Shown one piece after another: positions 11,671 through 23,229 of a stretch of 64,000 bases of DNA (within the stretch, counting starts at the first letter, position 1; each line of letters opens with the position of its first letter). Source of the stretch: Sycobia sp. Sy_11 (taxonomy: Eukaryota > Arthropoda > Insecta > Hymenoptera > Epichrysomallidae); NCBI GenBank assembly GCA_018907035.1, contig JACCIC010000029.1:1320501-1384500 (forward strand). The letters are read 5' to 3'. The position numbers and the translations under genes were made by a program. The notes under the pieces were generated by a model. It was given only the letters and a program-made list of their open reading frames with translations. It had not been told where the DNA came from and did no database searches.

Positions 11671-13519
11671 TCATTCAAAAATATACTTACGAGCCTATAT
11701 CCCGAAAGTGGTGTGATAAACAAGGTCTTACTATATACTAAATTATATAATTCCAAATAATGCCTACTTATCTACAATTTTATTTAAGGAGAAAATATGA
11801 CGAACAGTAAAAAGAAATGTTTAAAATGATCTACTAGTAAACTATGTCATTCGTAGTTTTTTTATTTATGAGAAGTTAGAATTAGTGATATCTTTCACAA
11901 TAAAAAAATAATAGATACATATAAACATTATTAATTATAACATTCGTATTATTGTCATTTTTTATCTAAACTAGAAAATATTTTGATACTTCTGAAATTC
12001 ATTAGAAATATAATAAAAATAAGACCGTTCAATTTAAAATATAAAACAACTACTTATAAAAATATTAAAAATTAAATTAACCATGACACGAATAGAGGAC
12101 AATGTTACAGCCTTTCTGCAATCAAATTGAAATGTATCGCATTTAAGATACGAGTAAGGTAAGTAAAGATTTTATCATTGCCATAATGTAATTATATTGT
12201 TTTACCAAAACTGTAATTCCGATAAAAACATTTATTGGTTTAGATTATGACGGTTAGCATAAGTATAAATTTACTTTTTTTAAATTTTAATATTTTAAAA
12301 CTTAAATATAATAGGCTTCCAATATTTTAATACAAGATTTAAATTAAATATAAAACCTATTTCAAAAGCTCAACATTCGAACATTAAGCGAAAATCTAAT
12401 AATGCATTAGGTAAAGCAAATTTCCAAAATATACAATCTTGCATTGCGTACTCTATTTCTATTTTTGCATTTTTCTATCAAGGCTACTATTTTTCATCAT
12501 TTAAAATATCCTAAACATTTGGAAAACAGGCCTGTAAGTATATCTCAAATTATTTTTTAAATTTATATTCATTACATTATATTCTCATATTGTGCATATG
12601 TGAACGCGACAGATGCAATAACCGAGATATCAAAACAAACCTCACATTATTATAGAAATCCTTTTCATGAAAGTCTCCAACACACTACATACACAGATAC
12701 ATACAGCGCAATTTATTAGTAAAAATTGTATTGGAAAAAAGTATAAAAAACTTATTTTTATTTATGTGAATTGAATAAATTAAAGAGTTAAGATTTCAAA
12801 AAGTTACAAAAATAGTCATTTTTCTGAATACTTGATATAAATATTAATATCAATTTATATAAATTGATTTGAATAATTTCTTTTGTTTAATTTAAAAAAT
12901 AAAATTTAATTTTGAGATATCATTTTGTTACAGTGCATAATATGTATTTTTTAATTGATTATGAGGGCTCTTTATCACGACCGTAGTGCCACAATCAACT
13001 ATTAAAACGGTAATGAAAAAACATAAATCATAGATTTTGTTTTTTGTCCTTATTTTACGTTTAATGTAGCGGAAATAAATTTTGTCTTAATCCTCGAAAT
13101 ATTCTACAACAGAGATAATTCTGACTAGATTCATAATATTTTTCTATGCTAATTAAAAAAATTAGAACATTTTAATTTCAATTATATTCGATACTAGAGC
13201 AATGTCTGCTTTGTTTCATTACCAAATAACAAAATAATATTATAGATATTCTACGTATAATAGCTATAAAATTTGGGTCAGCCCGAATGTAGAATATAAT
13301 AATGAATCGAATGAACTTTATTTCACCCCTCTCTTCAAGATAGTGAGGGAGTAAAACGTAATCTATAATTCTATTTCTATAATGACGCAGATTGTGATTG
13401 CTACAGATAAAAAAAGAGAATTTTAGTTCTGCTTTTTTAAGAGGTGGCCTTGCAGGAAATATTCAATACCGTACAATAGCGGATGAAGTATTAACCCTAA
13501 TGCAGTCAGTGTATAGATA
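11671..13519. other. AT-rich stretch, nothing recognised
   Basis: No open frame of note, no repeat with a second copy, and no RNA gene is visible. Confidence 0.35.
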
Positions 13520-13529
13520 TCTATATATA

Positions 13530-13571
<42 letters not shown>
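13520..13571. repeat. (AT)n microsatellite
   Basis: Nearly pure TA repeat with two interruptions (atctatatat) at its left edge. Confidence 0.9.
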
Positions 13572-13574
<3 letters not shown>

Positions 13575-13609
13575 TTAAATTTGTTGATTTAAAAGAGTAT
13601 TCTTTTTCT

Positions 13610-14245
13610 TTTTTGCCGATACGTACACACCCTATCATCCGGTCGTAATTCTCCGTTACTCCCGGTCCGTATACCCGGCGCGTCCCGACCGCGATCAGCG
13701 ACCCGGCACACTCGCCCGAGGGGGAGGGAGTCAAGGGGACGGAAAGAAAGGGGATCCGGATCACCGCAGACACGTGCGGTAAGGGTACCGAGGGTAGACG
13801 CAGAGCTCGTCGTCGTGCAGTGCACACTCATAACGGCGATGCTGGGAGAGGGTGCCGAGGACGGGTCCTGCCAATGGCAGAAGATGCGCCCTTTGAGCAA
13901 CCACCGTCCATGTGCCTGTTGCTCCTCTCCTGGGTCCACGCCCGTAGTTCGCCTCTGTCACGTTTCCTCCGACTCATAATTCGCGTCGCTCTACTGGACC
14001 CCTCTCGCTTCTTTCTCCTGTCTCTCTCGTGGGGCTTACCACTTTCTTTTCTCCTCTTCTCTCTCTCTCTCTCTCTACTGATCTGCTCTGTCAACTTAGC
14101 CCTTCGGCGGCCGATAACGAACTCAACTCGCCGGGCGTCTCGCAGTTCATCGGGGAAGAAGGACGCGGCAAGTGAGGGGAAGGTAGGACGTCGGCCGATC
14201 GTGGTAGGGTCGTACCAGACGCGGCCCTCGCAACGCGAACAAATA
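13610..14245. repeat. GC-rich island 1 (relative of island at 19230-19790)
   Basis: A sharply bounded GC-rich block in AT-rich surroundings. Several overlapping open frames exist on both strands, which high GC alone explains; none has a known motif. Order-conserved patches recur near 19300-19790: CGCCCTTTGAG, CTCCTCTCCTGG, and the distal CGGGGAAGAAGGA patch. The two blocks are therefore probably copies of one repeat. A (CT)n run lies at about 14058-14078. Confidence 0.45.
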
Positions 14246-15412
14246 ATTTTCTTTTTTTTCACTTGAAACTTTGAAATCACGATCGATCAACAAATAAGAA
14301 ACCGAGATTGCACCCATGGTCATTAACCTCATTACGACGGAGAAAAAGAAAATTACATGTCTAAACAGAACTTTGTTTTTCTTTGTTGATGCTGACCATG
14401 CAATAGCAAGATTCCTAATTTAATCAGCCTAAGTAACTCAAACAATAATTATAGCCATGGTATTATTAATAATCAAAAATAAATAGCAATAGTTATGATC
14501 ACCATACGGTTAACTTTCAATTAATATAAGAAGAAACAGAAACTCAAAATTTTATCAGTCGTTGCACGGACAGTGTGTCCATCACGACATGATATAGAAA
14601 AATTACATTTACAACCAAAATACGCTTTACAACATTGATGTTTACATGATAATTTCCTACGCCTTGCTCTTTGATAAACATAAGTACTATTTAACTTAAA
14701 TTTTCTTTCTTACGTTAAATTTTCCCTTTTTTTCAAAAATAATCATTTTTATCAGAGATTTAATTACCATGTGAGTACAATAATAAGAGTAGCGTTAATT
14801 TAATACTAATGAACGAACAATAATAATAACGAGTTTACCACCCGCCACTTGAATCAGCTTATGAACTATGTATAACAAATATAAATTATTCAAATTATCA
14901 TTTTATCGAATGGTTCAAATGGCACACAAATGACTCAAATTACAAAATCAAATCATTCCCATTACAAATCAACTCACTCAAATAAAAATAAGATTATTCA
15001 AATTATAACTCAAATTGTACAAGAAGAAACTTAAATTATTGTTCTCAAAATCTCCAACTATAAGTAGATATGAGACTACTCTCAACTTAATAAGTTTTTT
15101 TTCTTTTTTTTTTTGTACCGAATATTCCAGGCAACTTATTTTCTTACACTCTCAGCTTACTTTATAAACACAATCATACATACTAAAATTTCTAATACAA
15201 TCTTACAGGGTACTATAACTTCTAAATATTATATACTAAAGTTTTTCTAATCCGATCTTACATACAACAAAAAATTCACATACAGTCATACATATTAAAT
15301 TTTGTTTTCTTTCTTAGAACTCTTACATAGCACATTTACATAAGATTTTTAATAGTAACTTTGATGACTTATTAACTAACACTTTATGACATTACGTAAC
15401 GTTAATGACATA
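14246..15412. other. AT-rich stretch with loose TCAAATTA and CTTACA motifs
   Basis: Between about 14880 and 15030 the motif CAAATTA or CAAATCA recurs at irregular spacing. Between 15170 and 15330 a phrase like ACTAAAATTTCTAATACAATC recurs three times in degenerate form. No gene is visible. Confidence 0.35.
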
Positions 15413-16366
15413 CGACGGTGGATTGATAAGTTTCCGGACTGACCAAGAGATGGCGCCAATAGGTCTACCTTGAGGTGGCTTTCTATAGTACCATCCTTAG
15501 ATAGCTTGTAGCTATAGTTTCAGTCCGATCGCGATGTTAGTTTAGGTTTTAGAGCACGCTGAACAAGACGCCTCTGCGTTTTTCGTAAAAATGGAAAAGC
15601 TGGAAAATCGTGCTGTCATCAAATACTTTTATTTGAAGGGCTTAACGCCCAAGGAAATTAAAGAAGAGATGTACTCAACACTGGGAACATCCTCTCCATC
15701 ATATTCAACCGTTAAACAATGGGTTTCAGAGTTTAAACAGGGTCGTGTGAGCACCTCTCATGAGCCTCATTCAGGACGCCCCATTGAGGTCACAACTCCA
15801 GATATGTTATAAAAAATCGATCAAATAGTGCAGAAAGACCGCAAATTAAAAGTGCGTGAGATAACTGAGATCTGTAAGATGTCATATGAACGTGTACAAA
15901 ATATTTTGCACCAACATTTGGAAAAGCTCTGTGCAAGATGGGTGCCGCGTTTGTTAACAGTCGACCAAAAATGGATTCGAAAGAACATTTCTACCGCGAA
16001 TTTGGCATTGTATAAGCGCAATCCAAGCGAATTTGGCTAAAAATGTCTAAAATCAACGATCTGAAGATTGAATTGATGCCGCGCCCTCCCTACTCTCCAG
16101 AACTAGCCCCGAGTGACTATTATCTGTTTGCTAACCTCAAAAAATGGCTTGGCGGTATGACATTTGCGGACAATGAAGAAGTAATCGAAGCTGTAAATGG
16201 GTATTTTAAGGAGCTTGACGAATCAGTCTATAGAGATGGCATTCCTAGACTAGAACATCGCTATGAGAAATGTATCAGCCTTAGAATAGGTAATGTTGAG
16301 AGAAAAAAAAATTTTTTAAAACATTGTTTTTCTTGGTCAGGCCGGAAACTTATCAATCTATCCTCG
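15413..16366 (+). mobile_element. mariner element with terminal repeats and internal deletion
   Basis: Both ends are present. The 5' inverted repeat (15413-15437) and 3' inverted repeat (16342-16366) match at 22 of 25 positions, share the inner GATTGATAAGTTTCCGG, and lie between TA dinucleotides as expected for Tc1/mariner. The transposase starts at 15591 (MEKLENRAVIKYFYLKGL) with the helix-turn-helix region, continues past a stop at about 15810, and reaches NPSEFG. It then jumps to MPRPPYSPELAPSDYYLF. The stretch with the first two catalytic Asp residues is deleted, so only the third remains. A truncated relative lies at 62840-63256. Confidence 0.85.
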
Positions 16367-16389
16367 TATAAAAATCCATATTACTTTAC

Positions 16390-16745
16390 CGTAGTTTAGC
16401 TATCGTCGTTTTGGTATAAGAAGCTGCTTCAAAGCAGCATCCACTTCAAAAAGCTGATATTTCGTCGACCATTTGATATAATATTTATATATACATATAC
16501 ATATATATCCATATTACATACGGCTTCTGTAGGGAAACTTCTACCTTCGAGTTTGAGAGGTAGAAAAATATGTCGAAGTGTTTCGAGACGACGTTCACGG
16601 ACAAATCATTTTTGAACGATAGAATATGTCTCGAGACCATTGTTCTAAAGTATTTTGTGTTGGACAGAGAGAAAACTATGACAAAGTATTCCGGAATGAC
16701 TTTTACTGGAGAATTCAACAGCTTATACACTTCAGTAGAAAATTT
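16390..16745 (-). repeat. Helitron-like family copy with 60-bp-type units
   Basis: This stretch follows the mariner's right end. The block CTATCGTCG..GGTATAAGAAGCTG..TTTCGTCGACCATTTGATATAATATTT matches the segment near 37680-37765 and, reversed, 60560-60640. It is followed by a GAGGTAGAAAAATATGT block and degenerate units holding CGAGACGACGTTCAC, as at 37860. No CTAG-hairpin end is seen on the left side, where the mariner sits. Confidence 0.55.
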
Positions 16746-16759
16746 CTCCGTACAAGTCG

Positions 16760-16842
<83 letters not shown>
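16760..16842. repeat. (AT)n microsatellite, about 80 bp
   Basis: Uninterrupted TA repeat, one of the longest in the window. The long Tyr-Ile open frames on both strands here are simple translation of this tract. Confidence 0.95.
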
Positions 16843-16844
<2 letters not shown>

Positions 16845-17049
16845 ATATTTTCGTTTTTTAAGTTTAAATATATTAGTAGTGGTGCCAAGTATAATTAAAG
16901 CAAAGTTATAGTCTGCATCTGGCATATTTTTCAATCTGACGATTATAATAATAAATATAATAATATTGCCTTTTTATGCAGAATTGACCTTGTAATAGGA
17001 AGCGAACTTAGTTTCCGATCTTCGCGTTTAAATGTCGATATAAGTAGTA

Positions 17050-18152
17050 CAAAAAGTCAAATGTGTCGGATTTAGTACATATGTTCTCGTTTTGGCATTT
17101 ACCAAATAAATTTAGTTGACAGGCGTTATCATTTGTGTAAACATTATATTGCTCAGTGAAAAATGAATCGTGACAAATGGTTTTTTCGATATGTCCTTTT
17201 GCACTATTTTGATTTGAAAAAAATATGTAGCAGAAACTTATTCATTGCTTCAAAAATCTTATGGCGAACAAGCTTCATCGCTTAAAACATGTAAAGAGTG
17301 GTTTCAGCTGTTTAGAAGGGGAGATACTAATGTTAATGACAATGAACGTTCTGGACAACCGAATAAGTTTGAAGATAATGAATTGCAAGCATTATTGCAC
17401 GAAAATTCTGCTCAAACGCAGAAAGAATTCGCTAATAAGTTAGGAGTCAGTGACAGAGCAATTGACGAACATTTACAGGCGATGGGAAAGATTCATGAAG
17501 AAGGAAAATAGATGCCATATTATTTGACCGAAAGTGTAATTATAAATCGATACAACATCACATTGTCTTTATTTGGTGATAAAAATTAGATCTTCTATCA
17601 CCATCCTAAGCGCAAAAATTTCCGGATGGACTCAATCCAATCATCGACATCGAAACTAAAGCAGAACGTTCATGGCCAAAAGGTATTGCTGTACAATTTA
17701 GTGGGACCAACACGGTGTGTTATACTATGAGCTGCTAAAACCGAATGAAACCGTCACAGCTGAGGTATACAAATGGCAACTGAATGATTTGCAACAAAAA
17801 TTGATCGCACATAAATCAGCAATAGGCGCAAAGTCATTCTCTTGCATGACAAAGCTCGGCCACATGTTCCGAAAGCCATCAAGAAGACCTTGTTAGAACT
17901 CGGATGGTAAGTTGCCGCACCCGGCGTACTCATTAGACATAGCACCTTCTGATTACCACCTATTCTGATCAGTGCAAGACATGCTCAAGCAGTGCGAGAA
18001 TGTGTGGGTGCTTGGATCGATTCGAAACGATCATTGTTCTTTCGCCGCGGTATCGCCATATTACCAACAAGATACGACAGAGTAGTAGAAAATGACGGAA
18101 AATATTTTGATTAAGCGAATGTCTATCCATTTTCCAACCTAAATCTCCTTTG
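17050..18152 (+). pseudogene. mariner-like element, heavily mutated
   Basis: Ends at TA dinucleotides are plausible (TACAAAAAGTC at 17048 and GTACAAAGGAG on the opposite strand at 18154), though the terminal repeats match only partly. The N-terminal frame (17245-17511) holds SSLKTCKEWFQLFRRGD, NERSGQPNKFEDNELQALL and NKLGVSDRAIDEHLQAMGK, the helix-turn-helix part of mariner transposases. Further on, broken frames give WDQHGVLYYELLKPNET near 17700 and SLDIAPSDYHLF near 17930. Stops and frame changes are frequent, and the first two catalytic sites cannot be read. A 5' fragment of the same family is at 44340-44825. Confidence 0.75.
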
Positions 18153-18179
18153 TACGTTAAAAAACGTCGGACGCTAAGT

Positions 18180-18406
18180 TAGCCTCCTAATATTTTATAT
18201 ACATATAATAATATATAATACACATAAATTTCGACGTTGTTGGTAAAGAATCCTATTTTGGCATCATTTTTTTTTAAAACCAAAAAAAAACATAGCCTAG
18301 GTGATTTTTTAAGTTAATAGAACGTAAAAACAAAAACGTAATTTGACGTTATAAATATGTGTTCAGTATAATTTGGCATATACAACCATTTTGTATGAAA
18401 AGACGA

Positions 18407-18449
<43 letters not shown>

Positions 18450-18600
18450 GACAGATAGATTTTTCCGCATAATAGAAAATACAATTTACAAAGAACAAAA
18501 GATATCCATAATATTTAAGAGTAGTGTCAGATTAAGCTGAAGAACAAACAGGATAATCCCGACTAACGTCACACCTTCTTTAAGTTAGAAACCCTAAAGT
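18180..18600 (+). repeat. Dispersed repeat with internal (GA)n, copy 1
   Basis: The same blocks occur in the same order at 40850-41290 and 51890-52340: a run like ATCCTATTTTGGCAT, then TGTGTTCAGTATAATTTGGCATA, then AACCATTTT, then a (GA)n tract, then ATAATAGAAAATACAATTTA and a CAAAAGATAT patch. The (GA)n tract here spans about 18411-18441. No coding sequence is present. It is probably a non-autonomous mobile element or part of the Helitron-like family. Confidence 0.6.
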
Positions 18601-18609
18601 TGGATATGA

Positions 18610-18765
18610 TCATTGAATTTGCTATTAACAGAGATGAACAGAGATTGCCAGAGACATAGGCGATGTTGCTTCCGTGACAGCGCCAGATTTTGCGGTAGAA
18701 TCGCGAACAAGGTCTGTCTGCAATCTCGACTATCGATAATTGTAGGGCACTGCTAAAAAATGTCC
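18610..18765 (-). repeat. Short dispersed repeat (pair with 36840-36990)
   Basis: On the minus strand the order ATCGATAGTCGAGATTGCAG, then ACCTTGTTCG, then a GACGC/GGCGC patch, then GTTCATCTCTGTTAATAG matches the plus strand at 36850-36975. About 130 bp is shared with many differences. It is SINE-sized, but no tRNA-like A and B boxes are convincing. Confidence 0.45.
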
Positions 18766-18818
18766 AAATAGTTATTCAGATATTTTATATATAATATAAT
18801 TAACGCATCAAAGTATAC

Positions 18819-18819
<1 letters not shown>

Positions 18820-18850
<31 letters not shown>
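18820..18850. repeat. (AT)n microsatellite
   Basis: Pure AT repeat of about 30 bp. Confidence 0.9.
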
Positions 18851-18854
<4 letters not shown>

Positions 18855-19229
18855 CTACGATTACGATACTCACAAAAAAAAATGAAATTTTTTTGGTGGT
18901 TAAGTTGATCGCGCACACAAAAAAAGATTATATTACCTCACTCACTCACTTACCTCTATTTCCTCAGAGGGGGTCCCGCCAGCCTGAAAAGGGGAAAAAA
19001 AGATATCGGGAAGAAAAAAAAATGTTACGCACAACAAGAATCTTTCTCAACAGAATTTAATTTTCTTATTCTCATCTCCGCAGCTGCACATAATACCCCC
19101 GACTACGCACTTAACCCACGCCCGGTCAACATGCTCGACACACACCGAGCCTGTGTAGGGTAGTACTACGGGGGAGAGGAAAGGGGCGAAAGAAAAGAAA
19201 GAAAGAAGGGAATAAACGGAAGAACCAAA

Positions 19230-19790
19230 AAAAACGATGGACAGCCGCCTCTCACCGGGTGCGCGCGATAATCCGCTGGCGTCCACTGGCTCGCCGTCGG
19301 TGCAGGCGTTACGCGCCTTTGAGGATGGAGGCGGCGCCGGTGCTGCTGTCTCCTCTTCTCTCGCCAGCTCACGCTACCTGCTTTATAAATCTCTTCTTTT
19401 TTTCTCTTTTTCACTGAGCTTTCGCAGCTCTCTCTCTTTCCGAAGCTACCTCTATACTTTCATCTTCTCTCTGATTCTCCACCTGACTCTCTTCGCACCT
19501 TTCTGCCTTTCTGACACTTCCGCTAAACTTTCTTCTTCTCCCTGCTTCTCCACTTGACTTTCTTCGCACCTTTCTGCCTTTCCGACGCTACCTCTAAACT
19601 TTCTTCTTCTCCCTGCTTCTCCACTGACTGTACTCGCACCTTTCTGCTTCACGGCCAACTCTCGACTCTCTCGCCTGTCACGTTCTTCGGGGACGAAGGA
19701 TGGGGTAAGGGGGGGGGAGAAGTTCGGCGGCGGTCGACGACGGCCGACCGCGGTCCAGACGTGCCGAATACGGGTTTACAAAAGAATCGG
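19230..19790. repeat. GC-rich island 2
   Basis: A GC-rich block with no supported gene and patchy similarity to island 1. It contains CGCGCCTTTGAGG near 19314, TGCTGCTGTCTCCTCTTC near 19340, and CGGGGACGAAGGATGGGGTAAG near 19690. The opposite-strand frames (for example a Lys/Glu-rich one over the tandem repeat) are low-complexity. Confidence 0.45.
19418..19650. repeat. About 70-bp tandem repeat, roughly 3.3 copies
   Basis: The phrase CTTCGCACCTTTCTGCC starts at 19491 and recurs at 19562 and in changed form (ACTCGCACCTTTCTGC) at about 19632, giving a period of 70-71 bp. A more diverged unit precedes it at about 19420. Pyrimidine-rich on the plus strand. Confidence 0.8.
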
Positions 19791-19799
19791 TTTTTGATT

Positions 19800-21240
19800 A
19801 ATTTCGAGACCTTAAATTTAAATCATAATCCTATAATTTTTAGCTAGTAATTTACATTGTCTAACTCAATATTTTTTTAAATAAAACTCAATAAAATAAA
19901 AAAAAATATTATAGTTTGTGCTTTTTTATAAACAATGTCTAGAATGTTTTAGAAAAAACAATTCATTTTTTTCTCGTTTGCATAGGGAAACTATTTAAAG
20001 ACGTTTATTAATACTAATTTTTTTTAATACTAATGTTTCAAATTGTATTGCATTTGGTAAAAAAATAAAATAAAATCTAAATTTCATGTTTTATAATACT
20101 GATCGTTATTAAACCTTTAGGGAAAATAATCAATAAGTGCAAATTTTAATAGATTTAAATTGAATATTCCTTTTTTAAAAAAAAAATAACGCAAAACATA
20201 TGTATGAAAAAAAAGATAAATCTCTATAACATTATCTAAATTTAGTTTGATCTTTTAGAACGTTTTCTAAATTTAGGAGTACAATAAGTACTTCCGTTGA
20301 AAATTTCAATTTAAATTTCGAATATTCATTTTAAATTAAACTAATCTTGTTAAGATCTCCTTTGTAATCCGTTTGTTAAAACTGAATGTTTAATATACTT
20401 TGAGAGTATTTAAAATTCCAAATCTCGCAAAACAAATTTCAAAGGATTATACTGGCAGTAAATCCAGGATAATTGTAAAACTCAAATTTAACTTATAAAT
20501 TTACAACTATATACAGTTATTCTGTATTGGTACAAATTTACTATTTTGCACCAAAACTCAATAAGAAATGGCAAAAAAATTTTTTTTTTATTTGCTAATT
20601 ATTTCAACGTTTTAAAATGTCTACTAAAATTTAATTGCAAACGATAATTCAAATTATGTGATGAAAATAGTTATGTACAAATGTACCCCTTTTTTATGTT
20701 TGAAAGTTGAATCTTTTCGAGACACAAGACTAAATCAATTCATTTCGTTACAATTTTTGAATAACTTAACTTATTTCATTCTTTCTTTTACAACAATGTT
20801 TTTTTTTGATACCATGAAAGAAATAGAAAAATAATAATTATTATTTCAAGTTCATATGCATAAAAAAAAATTCTTAATATTATTATCAAAACACGTAAAA
20901 GTGCTCCAAAATTTTGGAGCATACGGAAAAGACAGAGATGCAGAGACCTACAAGTTTAGTATAAAAAGATATTATTCATAGCTGGAAAGCTTTTTTTTTC
21001 TTTGTTCTTTTGTTATGCCTGTTTAAAATCAACACCTTGTTTTTATGTCCATATCTTATTTTTGCGGTTACATATGTTGTAATTTAATTTAATAAAAAAT
21101 AATAACCGATATTATTAACAATAAGAAACATCTCTCGTGAATGTTTTTCACAAAAAAAAATTACAATGATTACAGTTAATTATCTTCGTTATTATCATAA
21201 ATCGCGTCACGGTAATACATTCAACGTGATTCTATAATTT
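19800..21240. other. AT-rich stretch, nothing recognised
   Basis: Long A and T runs, no open frame above noise, and no second copy within the window that I could see. Confidence 0.4.
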
Positions 21241-21479
21241 TCTTTGCTTCGCAATGGATCTTATTTCAATCCTTTAGCATTAGTACGTATGTTGGTGTTT
21301 TATTTAACTAAGCGCCTTAAGGTTTCCTTCTTCTTGGGATGGCGCACGCGCCGTCATTTACTGGAGAAGTCGGCGCGGCGCCTTGTGACCCTCGTCACAA
21401 TATATATAAGAAATGTGCGACTAATTCTTTCTTCTATTTCGGCAAGTTCGCACCGACTTCAATCGCGACCAAAATCCAC

Positions 21480-21620
21480 TCTCTCTCTCTCTCTCTCTGT
21501 GTGCGTGCGTGTTCGTGTGTGCGTGCGTGCGTATGTGCGAGTGTGTGTTTGTAAAGAATAAATATATATATATATTTATATATATATATTAATATTTAAC
21601 GGTTCATTAACATCTAATTA

Positions 21621-21697
<77 letters not shown>

Positions 21698-21706
21698 GAG
21701 AGAGAG
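21480..21706. repeat. Compound microsatellite: (TC)n, (TG)n, (AT)n, (GA)n
   Basis: (TC)n at about 21480-21497 runs into an imperfect GT/GC tract to 21550. AT tracts lie at 21559-21590 and 21622-21660, followed directly by (GA)n to 21706. Confidence 0.9.
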
Positions 21707-21719
21707 TTAGAAAGAGAAA

Positions 21720-22238
21720 GTTTTATTGAACATGTAACGTTTTTTCAATCTACTGTTATTCATTTTATATCACAGAAATATATATTTACTTTATATATTT
21801 ATGAGAAAGATAAGAAAACGTAATAATCTCCTGAAAGGTTTTAAAAGTACAATAGTCCCTTAAAATTAAATAAGGAAAGGTAATAATAATTAATATTTAT
21901 CATTTTTAACATTTCAATTACATTATGTTTAAAATATATGCAAATGATTAGGTATGTTTAGAAATTAAAACAGTGAACTGAGATTACATACATTTGGCAG
22001 TGGCCCATATTTATTCAGTATATAATAATAACAGAAAACAGTTGATGGCATCCATAATCAATATCAACATTTAGTTTAACAAGTATTTTCCTTACTGTTT
22101 TCTCATTTTCAAAAATACCCAAAATTTGTATACGAAGAATATATATATATATATATATTTACATACAAACTTTTATAAATGTAAGGAACATATATAAATA
22201 TTATTAATATTTATTAGTTCATAAATATTTAATCAGTA

Positions 22239-22289
<51 letters not shown>

Positions 22290-22319
22290 AAAGGTAGCTA
22301 TTTTACTAATAATATCAAG

Positions 22320-22377
<58 letters not shown>

Positions 22378-22381
22378 CACG
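21720..22381. repeat. AT-rich DNA with three (AT)n tracts
   Basis: AT tracts lie at 22140-22158, 22242-22285 and 22323-22375. The last abuts the LTR segment of element D. The phrase AACATATATAAATATTATTAAT upstream resembles AT-rich phrases at 35660 and 36680. Confidence 0.75.
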
Positions 22382-22637
22382 TGACTTTTGCGGGTTACTT
22401 ACCTCTGATATCTCTTGTGGCGTCGGCGTAGCTGGAGCTAGAAAATGGAGAAAGGGGAACGCGAATGACTAAGTCGATCTGCTTCAGGTCATAGAAGAGC
22501 GCATTTATTACAAATCGCAATTACAACGCTCCTTAGACTAAACGCGACATATCACTTATGATTTCGCGCACTCGCGAATTATACATACGATTTTCCGCGC
22601 GACGGCGACAAACTCCACGGAGCAGGTTCCGCGGACA
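22382..22637 (-). repeat. LTR segment of Gypsy element D, 3' copy
   Basis: This 256-bp block is a direct repeat of 33973-34227 with roughly 88-90% identity by eye. On the minus strand it begins TGTCCGCGGAACCTGC and ends CCGCAAAAGTCA, with TG...CA termini. No polypurine tract precedes it. TATA-like sequence lies further upstream (minus strand, near 22898), so the true LTR may be longer (to about 23040), with the other copy truncated by a Helitron. The pairing with the PBS-bearing copy at 33973 is the basis for calling element D. Confidence 0.65.
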
Positions 22638-23229
22638 TGGATGGATGCGGTAGGACGGGAAAGGGGGCGCGATAAGGTTGACCACGGGACGCGCACTTCA
22701 AAAGTTTGTTAAATAAAAGGCTATTTGCCGGAGTCCGCTGCTTCCTCGCGATGCTGTAGCTTCTTCTCGGATACAATTTATATTGCTTGTCCAAAACTCA
22801 AAATTATAAATTTTTATAGCGAAAATAAAATGAAACTCTACCTTTTTCATGGCCATCGGTGGTCTCTCGGTGTCCTCGTCGTCCGGTGGTGGCTCTATAT
22901 AATTCTATGTAACTCTTAAATACTAATGGCTTATTCCGATTCTATTCTGTTACATAAACGAAAATAAAATGTCAATTTTTCGCGCTCAATCTAACAAATC
23001 CAGTATCAGGAATTTCTGACTACTGAGGGGGGGAATTAAACAAAATACTTCTTTGCGCTGGGGTCTAAAAAAATGTTTATCACTATGAATACCTATTCTA
23101 GCTAATTATTTAATATGAAAAGAAAAGAAAGGTGACTAAGACTACGCTAAATCTAAGACAGCTATAAAAGTATGAAATTTATAATCTAATTAACTTAATC
23201 TATCGTATAAGTAATGTTTATATTTCATC
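22638..23229 (-). other. Element D, 3' end or upstream part of LTR
   Basis: No coding sequence. It contains a TATA-like box on the minus strand near 22898 (TTATATAGAGCC) and a C7 run on the minus strand near 23028. It may be LTR U3 sequence; the missing match at 34228 prevents proof. Confidence 0.35.

Noticed and set aside
13820..14280. Two overlapping frames of about 150 codons on opposite strands
   Set aside because: GC-rich DNA has few stops. Both are low-complexity with no motif, and the block looks like a repeat.
16485..16934. Open frames with long Tyr-Ile runs
   Set aside because: They are (AT)n translated on both strands. The same applies to similar frames at 9792, 22284, 33262, 34509, 35766, 37668, 38697, 40804 and 53840.
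19452..19658. 68-codon Lys/Glu/Arg-rich frame on the minus strand
   Set aside because: It follows from the purine-rich strand of the 70-bp tandem repeat.
22990..23045. G-run GAGGGGGGG as polypurine tract for an LTR element
   Set aside because: It lies on the plus strand, whereas element D is on the minus strand, so it cannot serve as its tract.
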